64,000 bases of DNA from Corallococcus sp. NCRR (GCF_026965535.1 NZ_CP114039.1:4464001-4528000); one strand, 5' to 3'. Positions 8,840-18,987 are shown, numbered from the stretch's first letter. The notes: generated by a model not told the origin, from the letters alone. Numbers and translations are program-made.

Positions 8840-10965
8840 GCGGATTCGTCCGCGCCGGGGAAGGTGCGGATGAGCGGGGAGCGCACGGCGGAGGAGGCCA
8901 CCCACAGCTGGTGCGAGGAGCGGGTGACGGCCACGTGCAGCCTGCGGCGGGCCTCGTCGTCCGCGGGGTAGGCTCGCGCGGTGACGTCCGGCAGGACGAC
9001 GTAGTCGAACTCCAGGCCCTTCACGTTGTCCACGTCCGTCACGTCCACGCCGGGCTCGAAGGAGAAGTCGCCCTCCAGCACCAGCCGCGCCCAGGGCATC
9101 TCCCGGATGACGCGGTGGAAGGACTGGGCGGCCTCGCGGCTGCTGGCGATGACGCCCACCGACGCGTGCGGCTCGCGCAGCACCAGGTCTCGCAGGGCGT
9201 CTCCCAGGAAGAGCCACGCCTGGGCCTCGTCCGGGAAGTGGTGGAAGCCCACGGGCGAGCCCTCGCGGCCGGCCTTCGCGGCGGTGGCGGGGGACTGGGT
9301 GCCCAGCACGTGCTGCGCCAATTCCACCACCGGGCGGGGGCAGCGGTAGGACACCTGGAGCCGGCAGGTGGCGGCGTCGCGGATGCCCAGCTCCTCCAGC
9401 GCGGCGTCCCAGCCGGCGAAGCCCGTCGTGGTCTGCTGCACGTCGTCCCCGGCGAGCGTGCAGCTGCGGCTGTCTCCGAGCAGCTGGCTGACGACGAAGA
9501 GCTCGAAGAGGGAGAAGTCCTCCGCCTCGTCCAGCACCACGTGCGCCAGCCGCTCCGCGCCCAGCGCGCCCCGCTGCGCCTTGAGGAACATGAGGACGGG
9601 CAGGTCGTCCGCGTCCACGGTGCCCGCGAGCGCGTCCGGCGTGTCCGCTTCAATGGCGCGCCCGTCCACGGTGACGAGGCGGTCCTCGTCGAAGCCCTTG
9701 TACTGGCGCGACAGCGGCGTGGCGGTCTGCTGCTTCGTGTGCTCCAGCACCTCCGCCACCACGGTGCGCGGCAGCTCTCCCTTCGCGTCCGCCACCACGG
9801 CCTCCAGGAAGGCGCGGTCCATGTACGCGTCCGCCAGCTTGATGCGCAGCCGGTCCAGCGTGGGGGGCAGGGCCTTGCCCTTGAACACGGGCACCCGGTC
9901 CGCCAGCGCGCGGCGCAGGGCGGGGTGGCGCTTGAAGCGCGAGACGAGCGCGGGCGTCTCCGGGGACAGCTTGATGCCCGGCAGGCTGAAGGCGGAGCGG
10001 GCGGTGGCCAGCGACCAGGCCTCCAGCGTCTCCACGGACACCTTGCCCAGGCCCAGCGGCGCCAGGAGCCGGCGCGTGAGCCGGGCCAGGCCCTCCTCCG
10101 GGACGACGACCTTGGTGCGCGCCTGCGGGTACGTCTTCGCGTCGTCGAAGATGACCTTGGCCAGCCGGTGCAGCGCCACCGTCGTCTTGCCGCTGCCCGC
10201 GCTGCCCAGCACCAGGAGCGGCTGCTCCGGGCCGGTGCTGACGGCGGCGTACTGCTCCGCGTCCAGCAGCGCCGTCACGCCGAAGGCGTCCTCCACGTGC
10301 GTGGCGCCTTTGCCCACGCCCAGGAAGCCCGGACGCGCGGCGGTGCCGCTGCCGCCCGCGAGCACGGAGGCCGCGCCACGGCCTCGCGCGTGCCAGCGGC
10401 CCTTCGAGTCGCGCTGGAGCAGGTGCGGGCCGGTGCTGATGCGGGTGAGGACGCCCTTCTCGATGATGACCAGCCGGCGCGCCTCCACCTCGCCCTCGGA
10501 GAGCCGGTCTCCGAAGGACTCCTCGAACGCGTCGCCCTCCTCGTAGTTGTAGAAGACGCGGGCGACGGGGGCGAACCTCCAGTCGATGACGCGCACGCCG
10601 GCGGAGAGGTTGGCGAAGCTGGTGCGGCCGAGCAGGTAGTCGCGCGCGCCCGTGGGCCCGGACAGGCGCAGGTGCGCGAAGTAGGGGGCGTTCGCGTCCG
10701 GCAGCGGGACGGCCTCCTGCCGCTCCAGCATGGAGCGCACCTCGTTCATCTGGGTGAAGACGTGCGGCAGGTCCGCGGCGTGCGCCGTGGTGGCGTCGTC
10801 GCGCAGCACCGCCAACTGGGCCAGCAGCCCCTGGGTGTCCAGCGTGCGCTCCGCGGCCTGACGGCGGGCCTCCGCCAGCGCCTGCTGCACGCGTGACAGC
10901 AGGGCCTCTTCCTCGGCGATGAGCGCGAGCGCCTCGGGCGACAGCTCCTGCTCCTGGCCGGCCAT
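8830..10965 (-). CDS. HelD-like SF1 helicase
   Basis: A 711-residue superfamily 1 ATPase of the UvrD/HelD type. Residues about 1-90 are a charged coiled coil, as in HelD, which inserts it into RNA polymerase to recycle stalled enzyme. Walker A is G254-S-A-G-S-G-K-T-T; Walker B is '[10 protein letters not shown]'; motifs III-VI include '[10 protein letters not shown]', '[14 protein letters not shown]', '[13 protein letters not shown]' and '[14 protein letters not shown]'. Between N-domain and ATPase is the HelD-type '[10 protein letters not shown]...[20 protein letters not shown]' region. Length fits HelD (about 700-775). Role in RNA polymerase rescue is inferred from the family. Confidence 0.85.
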   Translation of the reverse strand: MAGQEQELSPEALALIAEEEALLSRVQQALAEARRQAAERTLDTQGLLAQLAVLRDDATTAHAADLPHVFTQMNEVRSMLERQEAVPLPDANAPYFAHLRLSGPTGARDYLLGRTSFANLSAGVRVIDWRFAPVARVFYNYEEGDAFEESFGDRLSEGEVEARRLVIIEKGVLTRISTGPHLLQRDSKGRWHARGRGAASVLAGGSGTAARPGFLGVGKGATHVEDAFGVTALLDAEQYAAVSTGPEQPLLVLGSAGSGKTTVALHRLAKVIFDDAKTYPQARTKVVVPEEGLARLTRRLLAPLGLGKVSVETLEAWSLATARSAFSLPGIKLSPETPALVSRFKRHPALRRALADRVPVFKGKALPPTLDRLRIKLADAYMDRAFLEAVVADAKGELPRTVVAEVLEHTKQQTATPLSRQYKGFDEDRLVTVDGRAIEADTPDALAGTVDADDLPVLMFLKAQRGALGAERLAHVVLDEAEDFSLFELFVVSQLLGDSRSCTLAGDDVQQTTTGFAGWDAALEELGIRDAATCRLQVSYRCPRPVVELAQHVLGTQSPATAAKAGREGSPVGFHHFPDEAQAWLFLGDALRDLVLREPHASVGVIASSREAAQSFHRVIREMPWARLVLEGDFSFEPGVDVTDVDNVKGLEFDYVVLPDVTARAYPADDEARRRLHVAVTRSSHQLWVASSAVRSPLIRTFPGADESAQG

Positions 10966-11293
10966 GATGTCTTTCCTTTCCGCCCGTGGGCGTTCGTGGA
11001 GCGGGCAAGGTGAACGCTGGCACCTTCCGGGTCAACCCGTTGGATTTCCGGGCCGACTTGCTAGATTGAGGATCGCGGTGACGGCGCCCATCCCTTCTTC
11101 CGGGTCCTCCCGCACGCGCGCTCCCCATCCACCCCGCCAGGTTGCCTCCCCAGGGGGTGGGGTGGTTGTCCGCGACTGATCGCTGAAGGGGGGTGTCTGT
11201 CGAATGGCGGCGCGCGCTGGAGGCGGGTGGCTTCTAACGGCACGCGCGGCTTGCTTCCGTCCGCATCCATCCCGAACACGGAGGATGTACCGG
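10966..11293. other. Divergent intergenic region
   Basis: 328 bases between the HelD-like gene and the beta-barrel gene. It contains a plausible rightward promoter (11040-11067, listed separately). A 34-codon GTG frame (from 11078) follows it but has no recognisable product. I see no RNA gene or riboswitch. Confidence 0.5.
11040..11067 (+). promoter_or_regulatory. Sigma-70-type promoter candidate
   Basis: TTGGAT (11040-11045), 16-base spacer, TAGATT (11062-11067). It points at the beta-barrel gene, with a leader of about 220 bases. The -10 matches the TAGATT box seen before other genes in this window. Confidence 0.4.
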
Positions 11294-12139
11294 ATGACCT
11301 CGATGAATGCGCCGTTCCGCTGGACGCTGTCACTCGCAGCCGCGCTGGGAATCGTCACGTCGGCGGGGGCGCAGGAGCCGGAGCCCCAGACGGAGACGGA
11401 GTCGTCCACGACGACCACGACCACGACGATGAGCTCGGAGGAGATGCCGAAGTCGGGGGGCCACCATGAGGGGCGCGTCGGGCCGCAGTTCGCGGTGAGC
11501 GGCAACGTGGGCTTCGGCCTGGGCTACGTCTACACGAACGGCCAGGCTCCCTCCGGCGGCCTGGAGGACCTGAAGATCACCGACTCCGCGAAGGTCTCCT
11601 TCCCCATCATCGCGGAGCTGGGCTTCCGCGTGTCGCCGCGGTTCTACCTGGGCGTGTGGGGCAGCTGGGAGCCGGTGCTGACGAAGACGAACGAGCTGTC
11701 GTGCCCGGAGGGCTTCGACTGCAGCACCTACCAGTGGCGCGTGGGGCCGGAGGTCCGCTACCACATCCGGCCGGGCGCGAGCTTCGACCCCTGGGTTGGC
11801 CTGGGCCTGGGCCTGGAGATCCTCAAGAGCCACGTGGAGGGTGACACGCAGGTGCAGGTCGCGCCGGGGGTGTTCCTGCCCACGCACGTGGACACGCACG
11901 TGACGGACCGGGGGCCCACCATCGCGCGCCTCACGCTGGGCGGCGACGTGCGGCTGACGCGGTCCCTGGCGATGGGGCCCATCATCACCGCGTCCGTGGG
12001 CCAGTACACGGTGCGCACCGGCACGCAGACGCTGGACATCACCGGCGTGGGCACCCGCGACCAGGGACTCACGCCCGTGGATGACGGCTTCCACGCGCTG
12101 TTCACCGTGGGCCTCCGCATCGCGTTCCTGCCCCTGTAG
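11294..12139 (+). CDS. Outer-membrane beta-barrel protein
   Basis: A 281-residue exported protein: signal peptide in MTSMNAPFRWTLSLAAALG..., cleaved around 'TSAGAQ', then an acidic/Thr-rich linker with a run of threonines, then alternating hydrophobic strands typical of an OmpW/OmpA-like barrel ('GNVGFGLGYVYTNGQ', 'PIIAELGFRVSPRFYLGVWGSW', 'WRVGPEVRYHIRPG', 'WVGLGLGLEIL') ending with the terminal strand 'FTVGLRIAFLPL'. GGAGG at 11280-11284 is correctly spaced for ATG 11294 and too close for ATG 11285, which decides the start. Function unknown. Confidence 0.75.
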   Translation: MTSMNAPFRWTLSLAAALGIVTSAGAQEPEPQTETESSTTTTTTTMSSEEMPKSGGHHEGRVGPQFAVSGNVGFGLGYVYTNGQAPSGGLEDLKITDSAKVSFPIIAELGFRVSPRFYLGVWGSWEPVLTKTNELSCPEGFDCSTYQWRVGPEVRYHIRPGASFDPWVGLGLGLEILKSHVEGDTQVQVAPGVFLPTHVDTHVTDRGPTIARLTLGGDVRLTRSLAMGPIITASVGQYTVRTGTQTLDITGVGTRDQGLTPVDDGFHALFTVGLRIAFLPL

Positions 12140-12236
12140 CACCGCGTCGCGGTGGAGGACGCGGGACGCCCCCTTGGAACCTGGGGGCCGGGTGAGGTGT
12201 CTTGGGGCGCGGCTCCCCACCTCCCCCGGAGGGTGT

Positions 12237-15083
12237 ATGTCGTCTCGCAAGGTGTTCGTCGTGGTGGCCGGGCTGGCGCTCCTGCTGGCCGCCGGCTTCG
12301 TCTGGATGCGCGCCTCCGCGCCCGCGGCCGTGGCGGTGCGCGAGGAAGCGGTGGCGTTCCCCGAGCGGCCCGCGTCCGGCCCGGCGCGGGCCCCGGTGCT
12401 CGATGGGGGCGGGGCGACCGCGCCGGTGGAAGAGCCCATGCGGGACGCGGACGGCGCGTTGCGCGTAAAGACCGTCACGGCCTCGGGGCCGTTCGCGGGC
12501 GCCGAGGTGACGCTGTACCTGCGAGGGCCCGCGTCCCCAGGCTCACGGCTGCCGTCGTGGCGCGTGGCGGGGCAGGGCCGGACGGATGCGGCGGGAGCGC
12601 TGGTGCTGCCCGCGCGTCCCGGGGCCTATCTCGTCACCGCGCGTGCGCGGGGGCTGGCGCTGGGGCGCGCGGAGGTGACGCGTCCCCACGGCGAAGCGGT
12701 GACCCCGGTGCGCCTCCTGCTGGAACCCGGGGTGTCGCTGACGGGCCTGACGGTGGAGCGCGCGGGCGGCGCACCCGTGCCGATGGCGGAGCTGACGCTG
12801 ACGCCGCACTCCGGCTTCGAGGACGCGCTCCCCCTCTTCCTCCAGACCGGCGCGTCGGTACCGGACGAGGCGCGGCACGAGTCGCTCAGCGACGCACGGG
12901 GCCTGTTCGGATTCCACGGGCTGGCGCCCGGTGAATATCAACTGGAGGCGCGAGCCCCGGGCCACGCGCCCCGCCGCATCACGCGCGTGCACGTGCCGGG
13001 GACGGACGTGCGCGTGGAACTGGAGGGATCCGCGTTCATCGAGGGCTTCGTCACCCGCGCGGATGGAACACCCGCGCCGGGAGCGCGCGTGAGCGCCTGG
13101 GGAGCGGATGGCGCCGTGGAGGTGGAGGCCGGAGACACGGGGAGTTTCTCGCTGGACGTGCCGCCTGGGTCGTTCCAGGTGACGGCCCGTCTTGGGGTGG
13201 AGACCGGCGCGGCCGAGGGCCCGAACGTCGTGGGGCCGGGCATGACGGTGAAGGACGTGCGGATCCGTCTGGGCGGCGGGGCGTCGCTTGCGGGCGTGGT
13301 GCGGCGCAAGGACTCGGGCGAGGCCATCGCGGGGGCCACGGTGGGCGTGCGCGTGCATGGCGACCGCGCGGACCTGCTCCAGGCGCGCTCGGAGGCGGAT
13401 GGACGCTTCGAGGTGGGCGGACTCGCGCCGGGCGCCTACGACGTGCAGGTGCGCGCTCCGGGCTTCCAGCCGCTCACGCGCACGGGGCTGGGCGTGCTCG
13501 CGGGGCAGCGCTTCGAGCTGGTGCTGGAGTTCGCGGCTCCGGGACGCATCGAGGGCACGGTGGTGGATGGCTCGGAGGCGCCGCTCCCCGGCGTGTCGGT
13601 GGTGGCCCAGCTCCGGTGGCGGCCGCTGCCGGACGCGCTGCCCTCGGTGACGGACGCGCAGGGGCGCTTCACGTTGGAGGACGTTCCGGAGGGCACCGTT
13701 TACGTCGCGGCGCGCCGCGCGGACAGCGAGGACGAGGTGCGCCAGCCCGTGCGCGTGGAGGCCGGAAAGACGGCGACAGCGCGGCTGACGCTCGTGGGTG
13801 AAGGCGTGCTGGAGGGCACCGTGCGCAAGGAGGACGGCGCGCGGCCGTCAGGCGCGGTGACGATCACCGCGCACCGGGTGGGGGATGCCGCCTCCGAGTC
13901 CGTCGACGTGCCCGCGAAGCTGGATGGAACGTGGTCGATGCGCGTGGGCGCGGGGCGCTATCAGTTGAGCGCGTGGTTGACCGCGCTGCGCTTCCAGAAC
14001 GGCGACCAGTTGCAGGTGGTGGAGCTGGAGGCGGGCGGCCGGCGCCACGTGGACCTGGTGGTGGGCGAGCCCAGGAAGCCGCTCCGCGTGACGGTGCTGG
14101 AGCCCAACGGCGCGCCCAGCGTCCACGCGACGGTGATGGCCACGGAGGCGGGCCACGTGGACATCCAGGCGGAGGAGCTGACGGATGCAGCCGGCCAGGC
14201 GGTGCTGGCCCTGGACGGGCTGGGCTCGGACGCCTGGCGCGTCTGGTCCACGAATGGCGGACGGCAGGGCGAGGCCGCGAGCGTGTCCGCGTCCCAGAAG
14301 GAGCTCACGCTCCAGTTGAAGCCCGCGGCCCGGCTGAGGGGCACCGTCCGCTCCGCCGGCGGCCGCGACGTGCGGGGCTTCACGCTGAACGTGACCGCGG
14401 CGCGCGGCGAGGACGACTTCCTCTCCTCCGTGGAGCGTCAGTTCTCCGGGGATGCGTTCCAGGTGGACGACGTCTTCCCCACGGACGTCACCGTCACGGC
14501 CACGCTGCCGGACGGGCGCGCGGGCAAGGTGGACGTGACGCTCGCGTCCGGCGCGGAGGCCGCCGTGGAGGTGGTGGTGGACGCGGGCGGCGGCATATCC
14601 GGGCGGCTGGTGGATGCGCGCACGAACGAACCGCTGGCGGGCGCGTACGTGGACGCGGACGGCATCGCGTCACCCATCACGGGCGCGGACGGACGCTTCG
14701 AGTTGAAGGACCTGGCCCCGGGCGCGCACCGGCTCACCGCGTGGAGCCGGGGACGGGAGTTGGTGGACCGGAGGGTGACGCTCGCCGCCGGGAAGACGCA
14801 GGCGTTGGGGGACTGGCGATTGGGGCACCCGCGCGTGGAGCCGGGGCGGCTGGGGCTGAGCTTCGGCATGACGGGACGGGACGTCGTCATCAGCGCCATC
14901 GCGGCGGGCGCGGACGTGGCGGGCCTCCAGGTGGGGGACGTGGTGCGCTCCATCGACGGGGCGGTGGTGCTGGACACGGGCGAGGCCCGGCGGCGTGAGC
15001 TGGGCGCGCCGGGCAGCCCCGCGGTGCTCGCGCTCCAGCGGGGGGGCCAGGCGCTGTCCCTCACGTTCATCCGCGCACGCTGA
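12237..15083 (+). CDS. Carboxypeptidase-regulatory-like repeat protein with C-terminal PDZ
   Basis: A 948-residue membrane-anchored exported protein. Residues about 5-23 are a single hydrophobic anchor. The body has at least eight carboxypeptidase-regulatory-like (CarboxypepD_reg, Cna-B-type) beta-sandwich repeats of about 80-90 residues, each with the same phrases: 'G.V....G.P.PGA.V', 'TDA.GRF.L.DL.PG.Y.V.A' (for example 'SEADGRFEVGGLAPGAYDVQ' and 'TGADGRFELKDLAPGAHRLT'). The last about 75 residues form a PDZ-like domain ('GLSFGMTGRDVVISAIAAGA', 'GLQVGDVVRSIDG'). GGAGGG lies 6 bases before the ATG. Likely a cell-surface scaffold that binds a C-terminal peptide partner (inference). Confidence 0.8.
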   Translation: MSSRKVFVVVAGLALLLAAGFVWMRASAPAAVAVREEAVAFPERPASGPARAPVLDGGGATAPVEEPMRDADGALRVKTVTASGPFAGAEVTLYLRGPASPGSRLPSWRVAGQGRTDAAGALVLPARPGAYLVTARARGLALGRAEVTRPHGEAVTPVRLLLEPGVSLTGLTVERAGGAPVPMAELTLTPHSGFEDALPLFLQTGASVPDEARHESLSDARGLFGFHGLAPGEYQLEARAPGHAPRRITRVHVPGTDVRVELEGSAFIEGFVTRADGTPAPGARVSAWGADGAVEVEAGDTGSFSLDVPPGSFQVTARLGVETGAAEGPNVVGPGMTVKDVRIRLGGGASLAGVVRRKDSGEAIAGATVGVRVHGDRADLLQARSEADGRFEVGGLAPGAYDVQVRAPGFQPLTRTGLGVLAGQRFELVLEFAAPGRIEGTVVDGSEAPLPGVSVVAQLRWRPLPDALPSVTDAQGRFTLEDVPEGTVYVAARRADSEDEVRQPVRVEAGKTATARLTLVGEGVLEGTVRKEDGARPSGAVTITAHRVGDAASESVDVPAKLDGTWSMRVGAGRYQLSAWLTALRFQNGDQLQVVELEAGGRRHVDLVVGEPRKPLRVTVLEPNGAPSVHATVMATEAGHVDIQAEELTDAAGQAVLALDGLGSDAWRVWSTNGGRQGEAASVSASQKELTLQLKPAARLRGTVRSAGGRDVRGFTLNVTAARGEDDFLSSVERQFSGDAFQVDDVFPTDVTVTATLPDGRAGKVDVTLASGAEAAVEVVVDAGGGISGRLVDARTNEPLAGAYVDADGIASPITGADGRFELKDLAPGAHRLTAWSRGRELVDRRVTLAAGKTQALGDWRLGHPRVEPGRLGLSFGMTGRDVVISAIAAGADVAGLQVGDVVRSIDGAVVLDTGEARRRELGAPGSPAVLALQRGGQALSLTFIRAR

Positions 15084-15132
15084 GGGAGGTGCGGCTTGAA
15101 AGCGCGGGGCGGGCCCTGACAGCATCCCGCGC

Positions 15133-16278
15133 ATGGATGAGCGCTTCACCCCGGAGCACGAGGCGTTCCGCCGCACCGTGCGTCAGTTCGTCGAGAAGGA
15201 GCTGGCCCCGCACGCGCTGGAGTGGGACCAGGCCGGCGAGTTCCCTCGCGACGTGTTCCGCCGCTGCGGCGAGCTGGGCTTCTTCGGCATCAGCCATGAC
15301 CCGGCGTATGGCGGCAGCGGGCTGGACGCCTGGTACGTGGCCGCCTTCGCGGAGGAGCTGGCGCGGGCGCGCAACGGGGGCGTGGCCATGTCGCTCCTGG
15401 TGCAGGGGCAGATGGCCACGCCGGTCATCAACGAGCTGGGCACCGAGGAGCAGAAGCGCGAGTTCCTGGCCCCCGCGCTCACCGGCGAGCGCATCGCGGC
15501 GCTGGCGATGAGCGAACCGGACGCGGGCTCGGACCTGGCGCGGCTGCGCACCACGGCGCGCAGGGACGGCGACGACTACGTCATCCAGGGCGCGAAGACG
15601 TGGATCTCCAACGGCGCCCGCGCGGACTTCCTGGTGCTGGCGGTGCGCACGGGAGGAGAGGGCGCGCCGGGCATCTCGCTGGTGACGCTGCCCACGGACG
15701 TGAAGGGCTTCTCCGTGTCGAAGAAGCTCCAGAAGGTGGGCCACCGCTCGTCGGACATGGCCATCCTCTATTTCGAGGACTGCCGCATCCCCGCCCGCTA
15801 CGTGCTGGGCCGGGAGAACGACGGCTTCTTCCACATCATGAACAGCTTCCACGCGGAGCGCCTGGTGACGGCGCTCTACACGGTGGCGGTGATGGACGAC
15901 CTGATTCGTGAAGCCATCCGCTACGGCCGCGAGCGTCAGGCATTTGGAAAGCGGCTGCTGGACTTCCAGGTGTGGCGCCACACCTTCGTGGACCACGCCA
16001 CCCGCGTGGAGGCGGCGAGGCAGCTCACCTATCAGGCGGTGCAGCTCTTCAATCGCAAACGCAAGCAGAAGCCGGTGAAGGAGATCGCCATGGCCAAGCT
16101 CCTCACCACGGAGCTGGCCCAGCGCGTGGCCTACGACTGCCAGCAGTTCTACGGAGGCATGGGCTACGTGGAGGAGTCGCACGTCGCGCGGGCCTGGCGC
16201 GACGTGCGCATGCTCACCATCGGCGGAGGCACGTCCGAGGTGATGAAGGAGATCATCGCCGGGACGATGGCGCTCTAG
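15133..16278 (+). CDS. Acyl-CoA dehydrogenase
   Basis: A 381-residue flavoprotein of full family length. N-terminal helical domain (1-120), then the middle beta domain with signatures 'LAMSEPDAGSDLARLRTTA' and 'GAKTWISNGARADFLVLAVR', and the C-terminal helical domain with 'ERLVTALYTVAVMDDLIREA' and 'QQFYGGMGYVEESHVARAWR', ending in 'TIGGGTSEVMKEIIAG'. The catalytic base position lies in the Y-G-G-M-G-Y-V-E-E-S segment. It catalyses alpha,beta-desaturation of acyl-CoA thioesters with FAD, likely in fatty-acid or branched-chain amino-acid catabolism. Substrate chain length cannot be read from sequence alone. Confidence 0.93.
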   Translation: MDERFTPEHEAFRRTVRQFVEKELAPHALEWDQAGEFPRDVFRRCGELGFFGISHDPAYGGSGLDAWYVAAFAEELARARNGGVAMSLLVQGQMATPVINELGTEEQKREFLAPALTGERIAALAMSEPDAGSDLARLRTTARRDGDDYVIQGAKTWISNGARADFLVLAVRTGGEGAPGISLVTLPTDVKGFSVSKKLQKVGHRSSDMAILYFEDCRIPARYVLGRENDGFFHIMNSFHAERLVTALYTVAVMDDLIREAIRYGRERQAFGKRLLDFQVWRHTFVDHATRVEAARQLTYQAVQLFNRKRKQKPVKEIAMAKLLTTELAQRVAYDCQQFYGGMGYVEESHVARAWRDVRMLTIGGGTSEVMKEIIAGTMAL

Positions 16279-16295
16279 CCGCGGCCCTGGTGGTT

Positions 16296-16829
16296 CTATT
16301 TCCCCAGGATGCCGCCGAGCATTCCGCCCAGCCCGCCGCCGCCCTGGGGGCCGCTGCCGCCCCCGGAGCCGCCCGCGAGCATGGGCGCCACGGCGAGGAT
16401 CTTCCCCACCAGGCCCGGGTCCAGGCGGGACTTGAGGAAGTTGAGGAGCAGGGGCGCGACCAGGGTGGCCTTGCTCGCGTCCAGGTTGAAGCGCTGGAGG
16501 ATGGCCACCACGCCGGCAATCTCTCCCGCGTGGGCCGCCGCGCCGCCCAGGGCGCCCATGAGGCCTCCACCCCCGCCACCGCCGCCCGCGCCGCCGAGCA
16601 TGCCGCCCAGCGCGCCCATCAGGCCGCCACCGTCGCCCGCCGGGGCCTGGGCCGACTGCTGCTGCCAGCCCTGCATCTCCGGGATGGCCTGGTCCATCTG
16701 CCGGGCCGCGTCCGGGCCCACCTTCTCCTGCACCGTGCCCTGCACCAGCTTCAGGAGCGAACCCGCGAGCCCCTGTGCCTGCGTGCCATCCACTCCAAGC
16801 TGCTGCGAGAGCTGTCCGATGAGGTCCAT
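16296..16829 (-). CDS. DUF2780/VcgC-like protein
   Basis: A 177-residue protein beginning MDLIGQLSQQLGVDGTQAQG, like DUF2780 (VcgC/VcgE) proteins: an N-terminal helix pair, a very glycine-rich central linker (runs of G around residues 70-95) and a C-terminal helical part 'VVAILQRFNLDASKATLVAP' followed by another Gly-rich tail. No catalytic motif is visible. Convergent with the acyl-CoA dehydrogenase. Function unknown. Confidence 0.7.
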   Translation of the reverse strand: MDLIGQLSQQLGVDGTQAQGLAGSLLKLVQGTVQEKVGPDAARQMDQAIPEMQGWQQQSAQAPAGDGGGLMGALGGMLGGAGGGGGGGGLMGALGGAAAHAGEIAGVVAILQRFNLDASKATLVAPLLLNFLKSRLDPGLVGKILAVAPMLAGGSGGGSGPQGGGGLGGMLGGILGK

Positions 16830-16932
16830 GCGCCCTGCTCCTTCACGTGAGTCCCAAGGGTGAGGCGGCGGTTGTAGCGGGCCGGGCCGGTCGCTGGCCG
16901 GAAAACCGGCGCGAGCGTTCGTCGGAGGACGC

Positions 16933-17421
16933 CTACAGTCGGGTGAAGGACCAGCTCAACGCGCGGCCGCCCTCGTAGGGCATGACACCGTGGAAGGGGC
17001 GCGGGTCCGCGTCGAACACGAGCGGCAGGAAGTGCCGGTCCCCGTCCCACAGGTTCAGCGACAGGATGGAGGACACGGGGACCCAGGACAGGGAGCCCTC
17101 GGGGTTCTTCTCCAGGGGCGTGCCCTGGAAGGCGTCGATGCGGAAGATGAAGCCCAGCCAGTCCTCGCCGTGCTTGCCGAAGCCCGGCCAGGACAGGGTG
17201 CCGCGCAGGGCCATGCGCGTGCACTCGATGCCGGCCTCCTCGCGAATCTCGCGGCGCATGCACGCCGCGATGTCCTCGTCGCGGTCCATCTTGCCGCCCA
17301 GGCCGTTGTACTTGCCGTAATGGGCATCCTCCGGGCGCGCGTTCCGGTGGATGAGCAGCACCTGCTGGCCATCCGGCGACATCACGTAGCCCAGGGTGGC
17401 GACGATGGGGGTGTAGGGCAT
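16933..17421 (-). CDS. Nudix hydrolase (8-oxo-dGTP diphosphatase-like)
   Basis: A 162-residue Nudix protein. The Nudix box GX5EX7REUXEEXGU is exact: G43 (in GGKMDRDE), E49, R57-E58, E61-E62, G64-I65. It begins MPYTPIVATLGYVMSPDGQQ and has 'LLIHRNARPEDAHYGKYNGL', close to bacterial MTH1/YtkD-type 8-oxo-dGTP diphosphatases. The enzyme would hydrolyse oxidised or other nucleoside diphosphate derivatives with Mg2+. Substrate is inferred from the HYGKYNGLGGK context. Confidence 0.9.
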   Translation of the reverse strand: MPYTPIVATLGYVMSPDGQQVLLIHRNARPEDAHYGKYNGLGGKMDRDEDIAACMRREIREEAGIECTRMALRGTLSWPGFGKHGEDWLGFIFRIDAFQGTPLEKNPEGSLSWVPVSSILSLNLWDGDRHFLPLVFDADPRPFHGVMPYEGGRALSWSFTRL

Positions 17422-17454
17422 GGCCCCGGTTCGTCGCCTGATTCGGGCAAGGCG

Positions 17455-18987
17455 TCAATAGTTCCAGGCGGTGCAGTCGGTCGTCGTGCGCGTGACGAAC
17501 TCCGCCAGCGTGCGCATGTTCCGCGCGAACGTGCTCGTGTCCAGGTAGTCCCCCGGCGTGGCGCCACTGCGCGGGCCGGCCGGGCTGTACGTGGTGATCC
17601 ACCGCTCGTTGTTCACGGCCGTGTCCACCGCCTGCGCCGTGTCGGCGCGCAGTTGCTGGCACGAGCGCTTCATCACGGTCGTGTCGGTCGCCAGCCGGTT
17701 GTACTCCGCGCGGATGGCGGCGAGCTGCGACGGGACCTCCCAGCCGTAGTTCTGGTACGTCGGCGGCGCGGTGGTGAACTGGGCCGGGTAGCCGCCCGCC
17801 TTCACCGTGTAGAAGCCGATGTTCGACGGCGAGGTGTCATCCAGCTCGATGTAGCGGGAGATGAGGCTGTCATTGGCGTAGTCGACGCTCTCCAGGTACG
17901 TGAGCGCGGTGCCGACCGCGGCGCGGTTCGCCGGGACGCCCGGGTCGAGCTGGTAGAGGCGCAAGAGCGCCCACATGACGTCCTGGCTCTCCTGGCCCGC
18001 GATGGCCGGCGCCTCCCAGCTGCGCGCCCAGCGCGGCTGCATCTGCAGGTCGTACTGCTGCGCCCAGGCGGGCTGGGGCTGCGGCATCTGCGCGCGGCGG
18101 AGGAAGTCACCGTACGCGGTGCGCATGGACTGATACGTCGTGGCCTGCGCGGGGTAGAGCTCCTTCGCCCAGTTCAGCATCTCCACGAAGGACGTCGCCA
18201 GGTTGTCGTTCAGCGTCGGGTCGTCCCAGTACTCGGTCGTGTAGGAATTGGCGTAGCAATTCGCGAGGCCGCACGAGGTGCCAATCGACGGCGGGTAGCT
18301 CGCAAAGAGCGCGGGCCGGGCGGCGACGGGGCCGGCGAACCCCTGGGGGAAGCCGCCGTTCGTGGGGAACTGCGAGGTCTCCACCCGCGCGCGGGCGTAC
18401 GCGGAGGCGCCGGAGATGTCCGTGTTCGCGAACCCGAGGAGCTGGTCGGTGCGCATCATCGCGATGAGCGCGTTCTGCGTGACCTGATCGTCATAGGCCG
18501 TCATCGTGCAGCCGCCACAGCCACAGCTCGCGGTGGTGTTGAGGTAACAGGCCTTGATGGTCGGTGTGGGCTTGAAGTCCGCGTAGAGGCGCCAGCCACC
18601 GGACTTCACCTGCCCGTGGCGCAGCGCCATCGCCGCGTCCAGCGCATAGGTCTTCAGCGCCGGAGTGGCCGGGTCCGCGAGCGCCGCTTCGACGAAGGCA
18701 ATCGTCACGTCCGACGTCCCGGGCGACTGGATCATGATCTGATCCGCGTCGAGCTGGATGTCGCCCCAGCGTTCATTCAGGTTGGTGGCGTTGTGATGCC
18801 ACGCATAGCCGCCGTGGCGCGCGACGTTGTCATGGAAGTACTTCGCCGCGTTCCGCATGCGGCCCAATGCCTTCTGCCGGAGCGGCGTCGTGGCCGCCTG
18901 TTCGGACTCACCGAGCTCGGAGTCGGGTGAAGCACAAGCCAGCGCCGAGACGATGGGGAGGAGTGCGAGCACGAGGTGCTTTTTCAT
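17455..18987 (-). CDS. Pectate lyase-like (PL10-type) lipoprotein
   Basis: A 510-residue lipoprotein (MKKHLVLALLPIVSALAC, lipobox S-A-L-A-C). The mature part is alpha-helical with 'MRNAAKYFHDNVARHGGYAW', repeated helical hairpins and Trp/Tyr-rich aromatic patches, which resembles (alpha/alpha) toroid pectate lyases of family PL10/PelA ('YFHDNVARHGGYAWHYN'-type opening). A Cys-rich insert 'CGCGGC' occurs near residue 165. It probably degrades polygalacturonate or a related polymer at the cell surface; family assignment is by motif and overall layout only. Confidence 0.7.
   Translation of the reverse strand: MKKHLVLALLPIVSALACASPDSELGESEQAATTPLRQKALGRMRNAAKYFHDNVARHGGYAWHHNATNLNERWGDIQLDADQIMIQSPGTSDVTIAFVEAALADPATPALKTYALDAAMALRHGQVKSGGWRLYADFKPTPTIKACYLNTTASCGCGGCTMTAYDDQVTQNALIAMMRTDQLLGFANTDISGASAYARARVETSQFPTNGGFPQGFAGPVAARPALFASYPPSIGTSCGLANCYANSYTTEYWDDPTLNDNLATSFVEMLNWAKELYPAQATTYQSMRTAYGDFLRRAQMPQPQPAWAQQYDLQMQPRWARSWEAPAIAGQESQDVMWALLRLYQLDPGVPANRAAVGTALTYLESVDYANDSLISRYIELDDTSPSNIGFYTVKAGGYPAQFTTAPPTYQNYGWEVPSQLAAIRAEYNRLATDTTVMKRSCQQLRADTAQAVDTAVNNERWITTYSPAGPRSGATPGDYLDTSTFARNMRTLAEFVTRTTTDCTAWNY

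Noticed and set aside
11078..11179. A 34-codon GTG frame after the promoter at 11040
   Set aside because: No recognisable product, Pro/Ser-rich, and no support beyond position.
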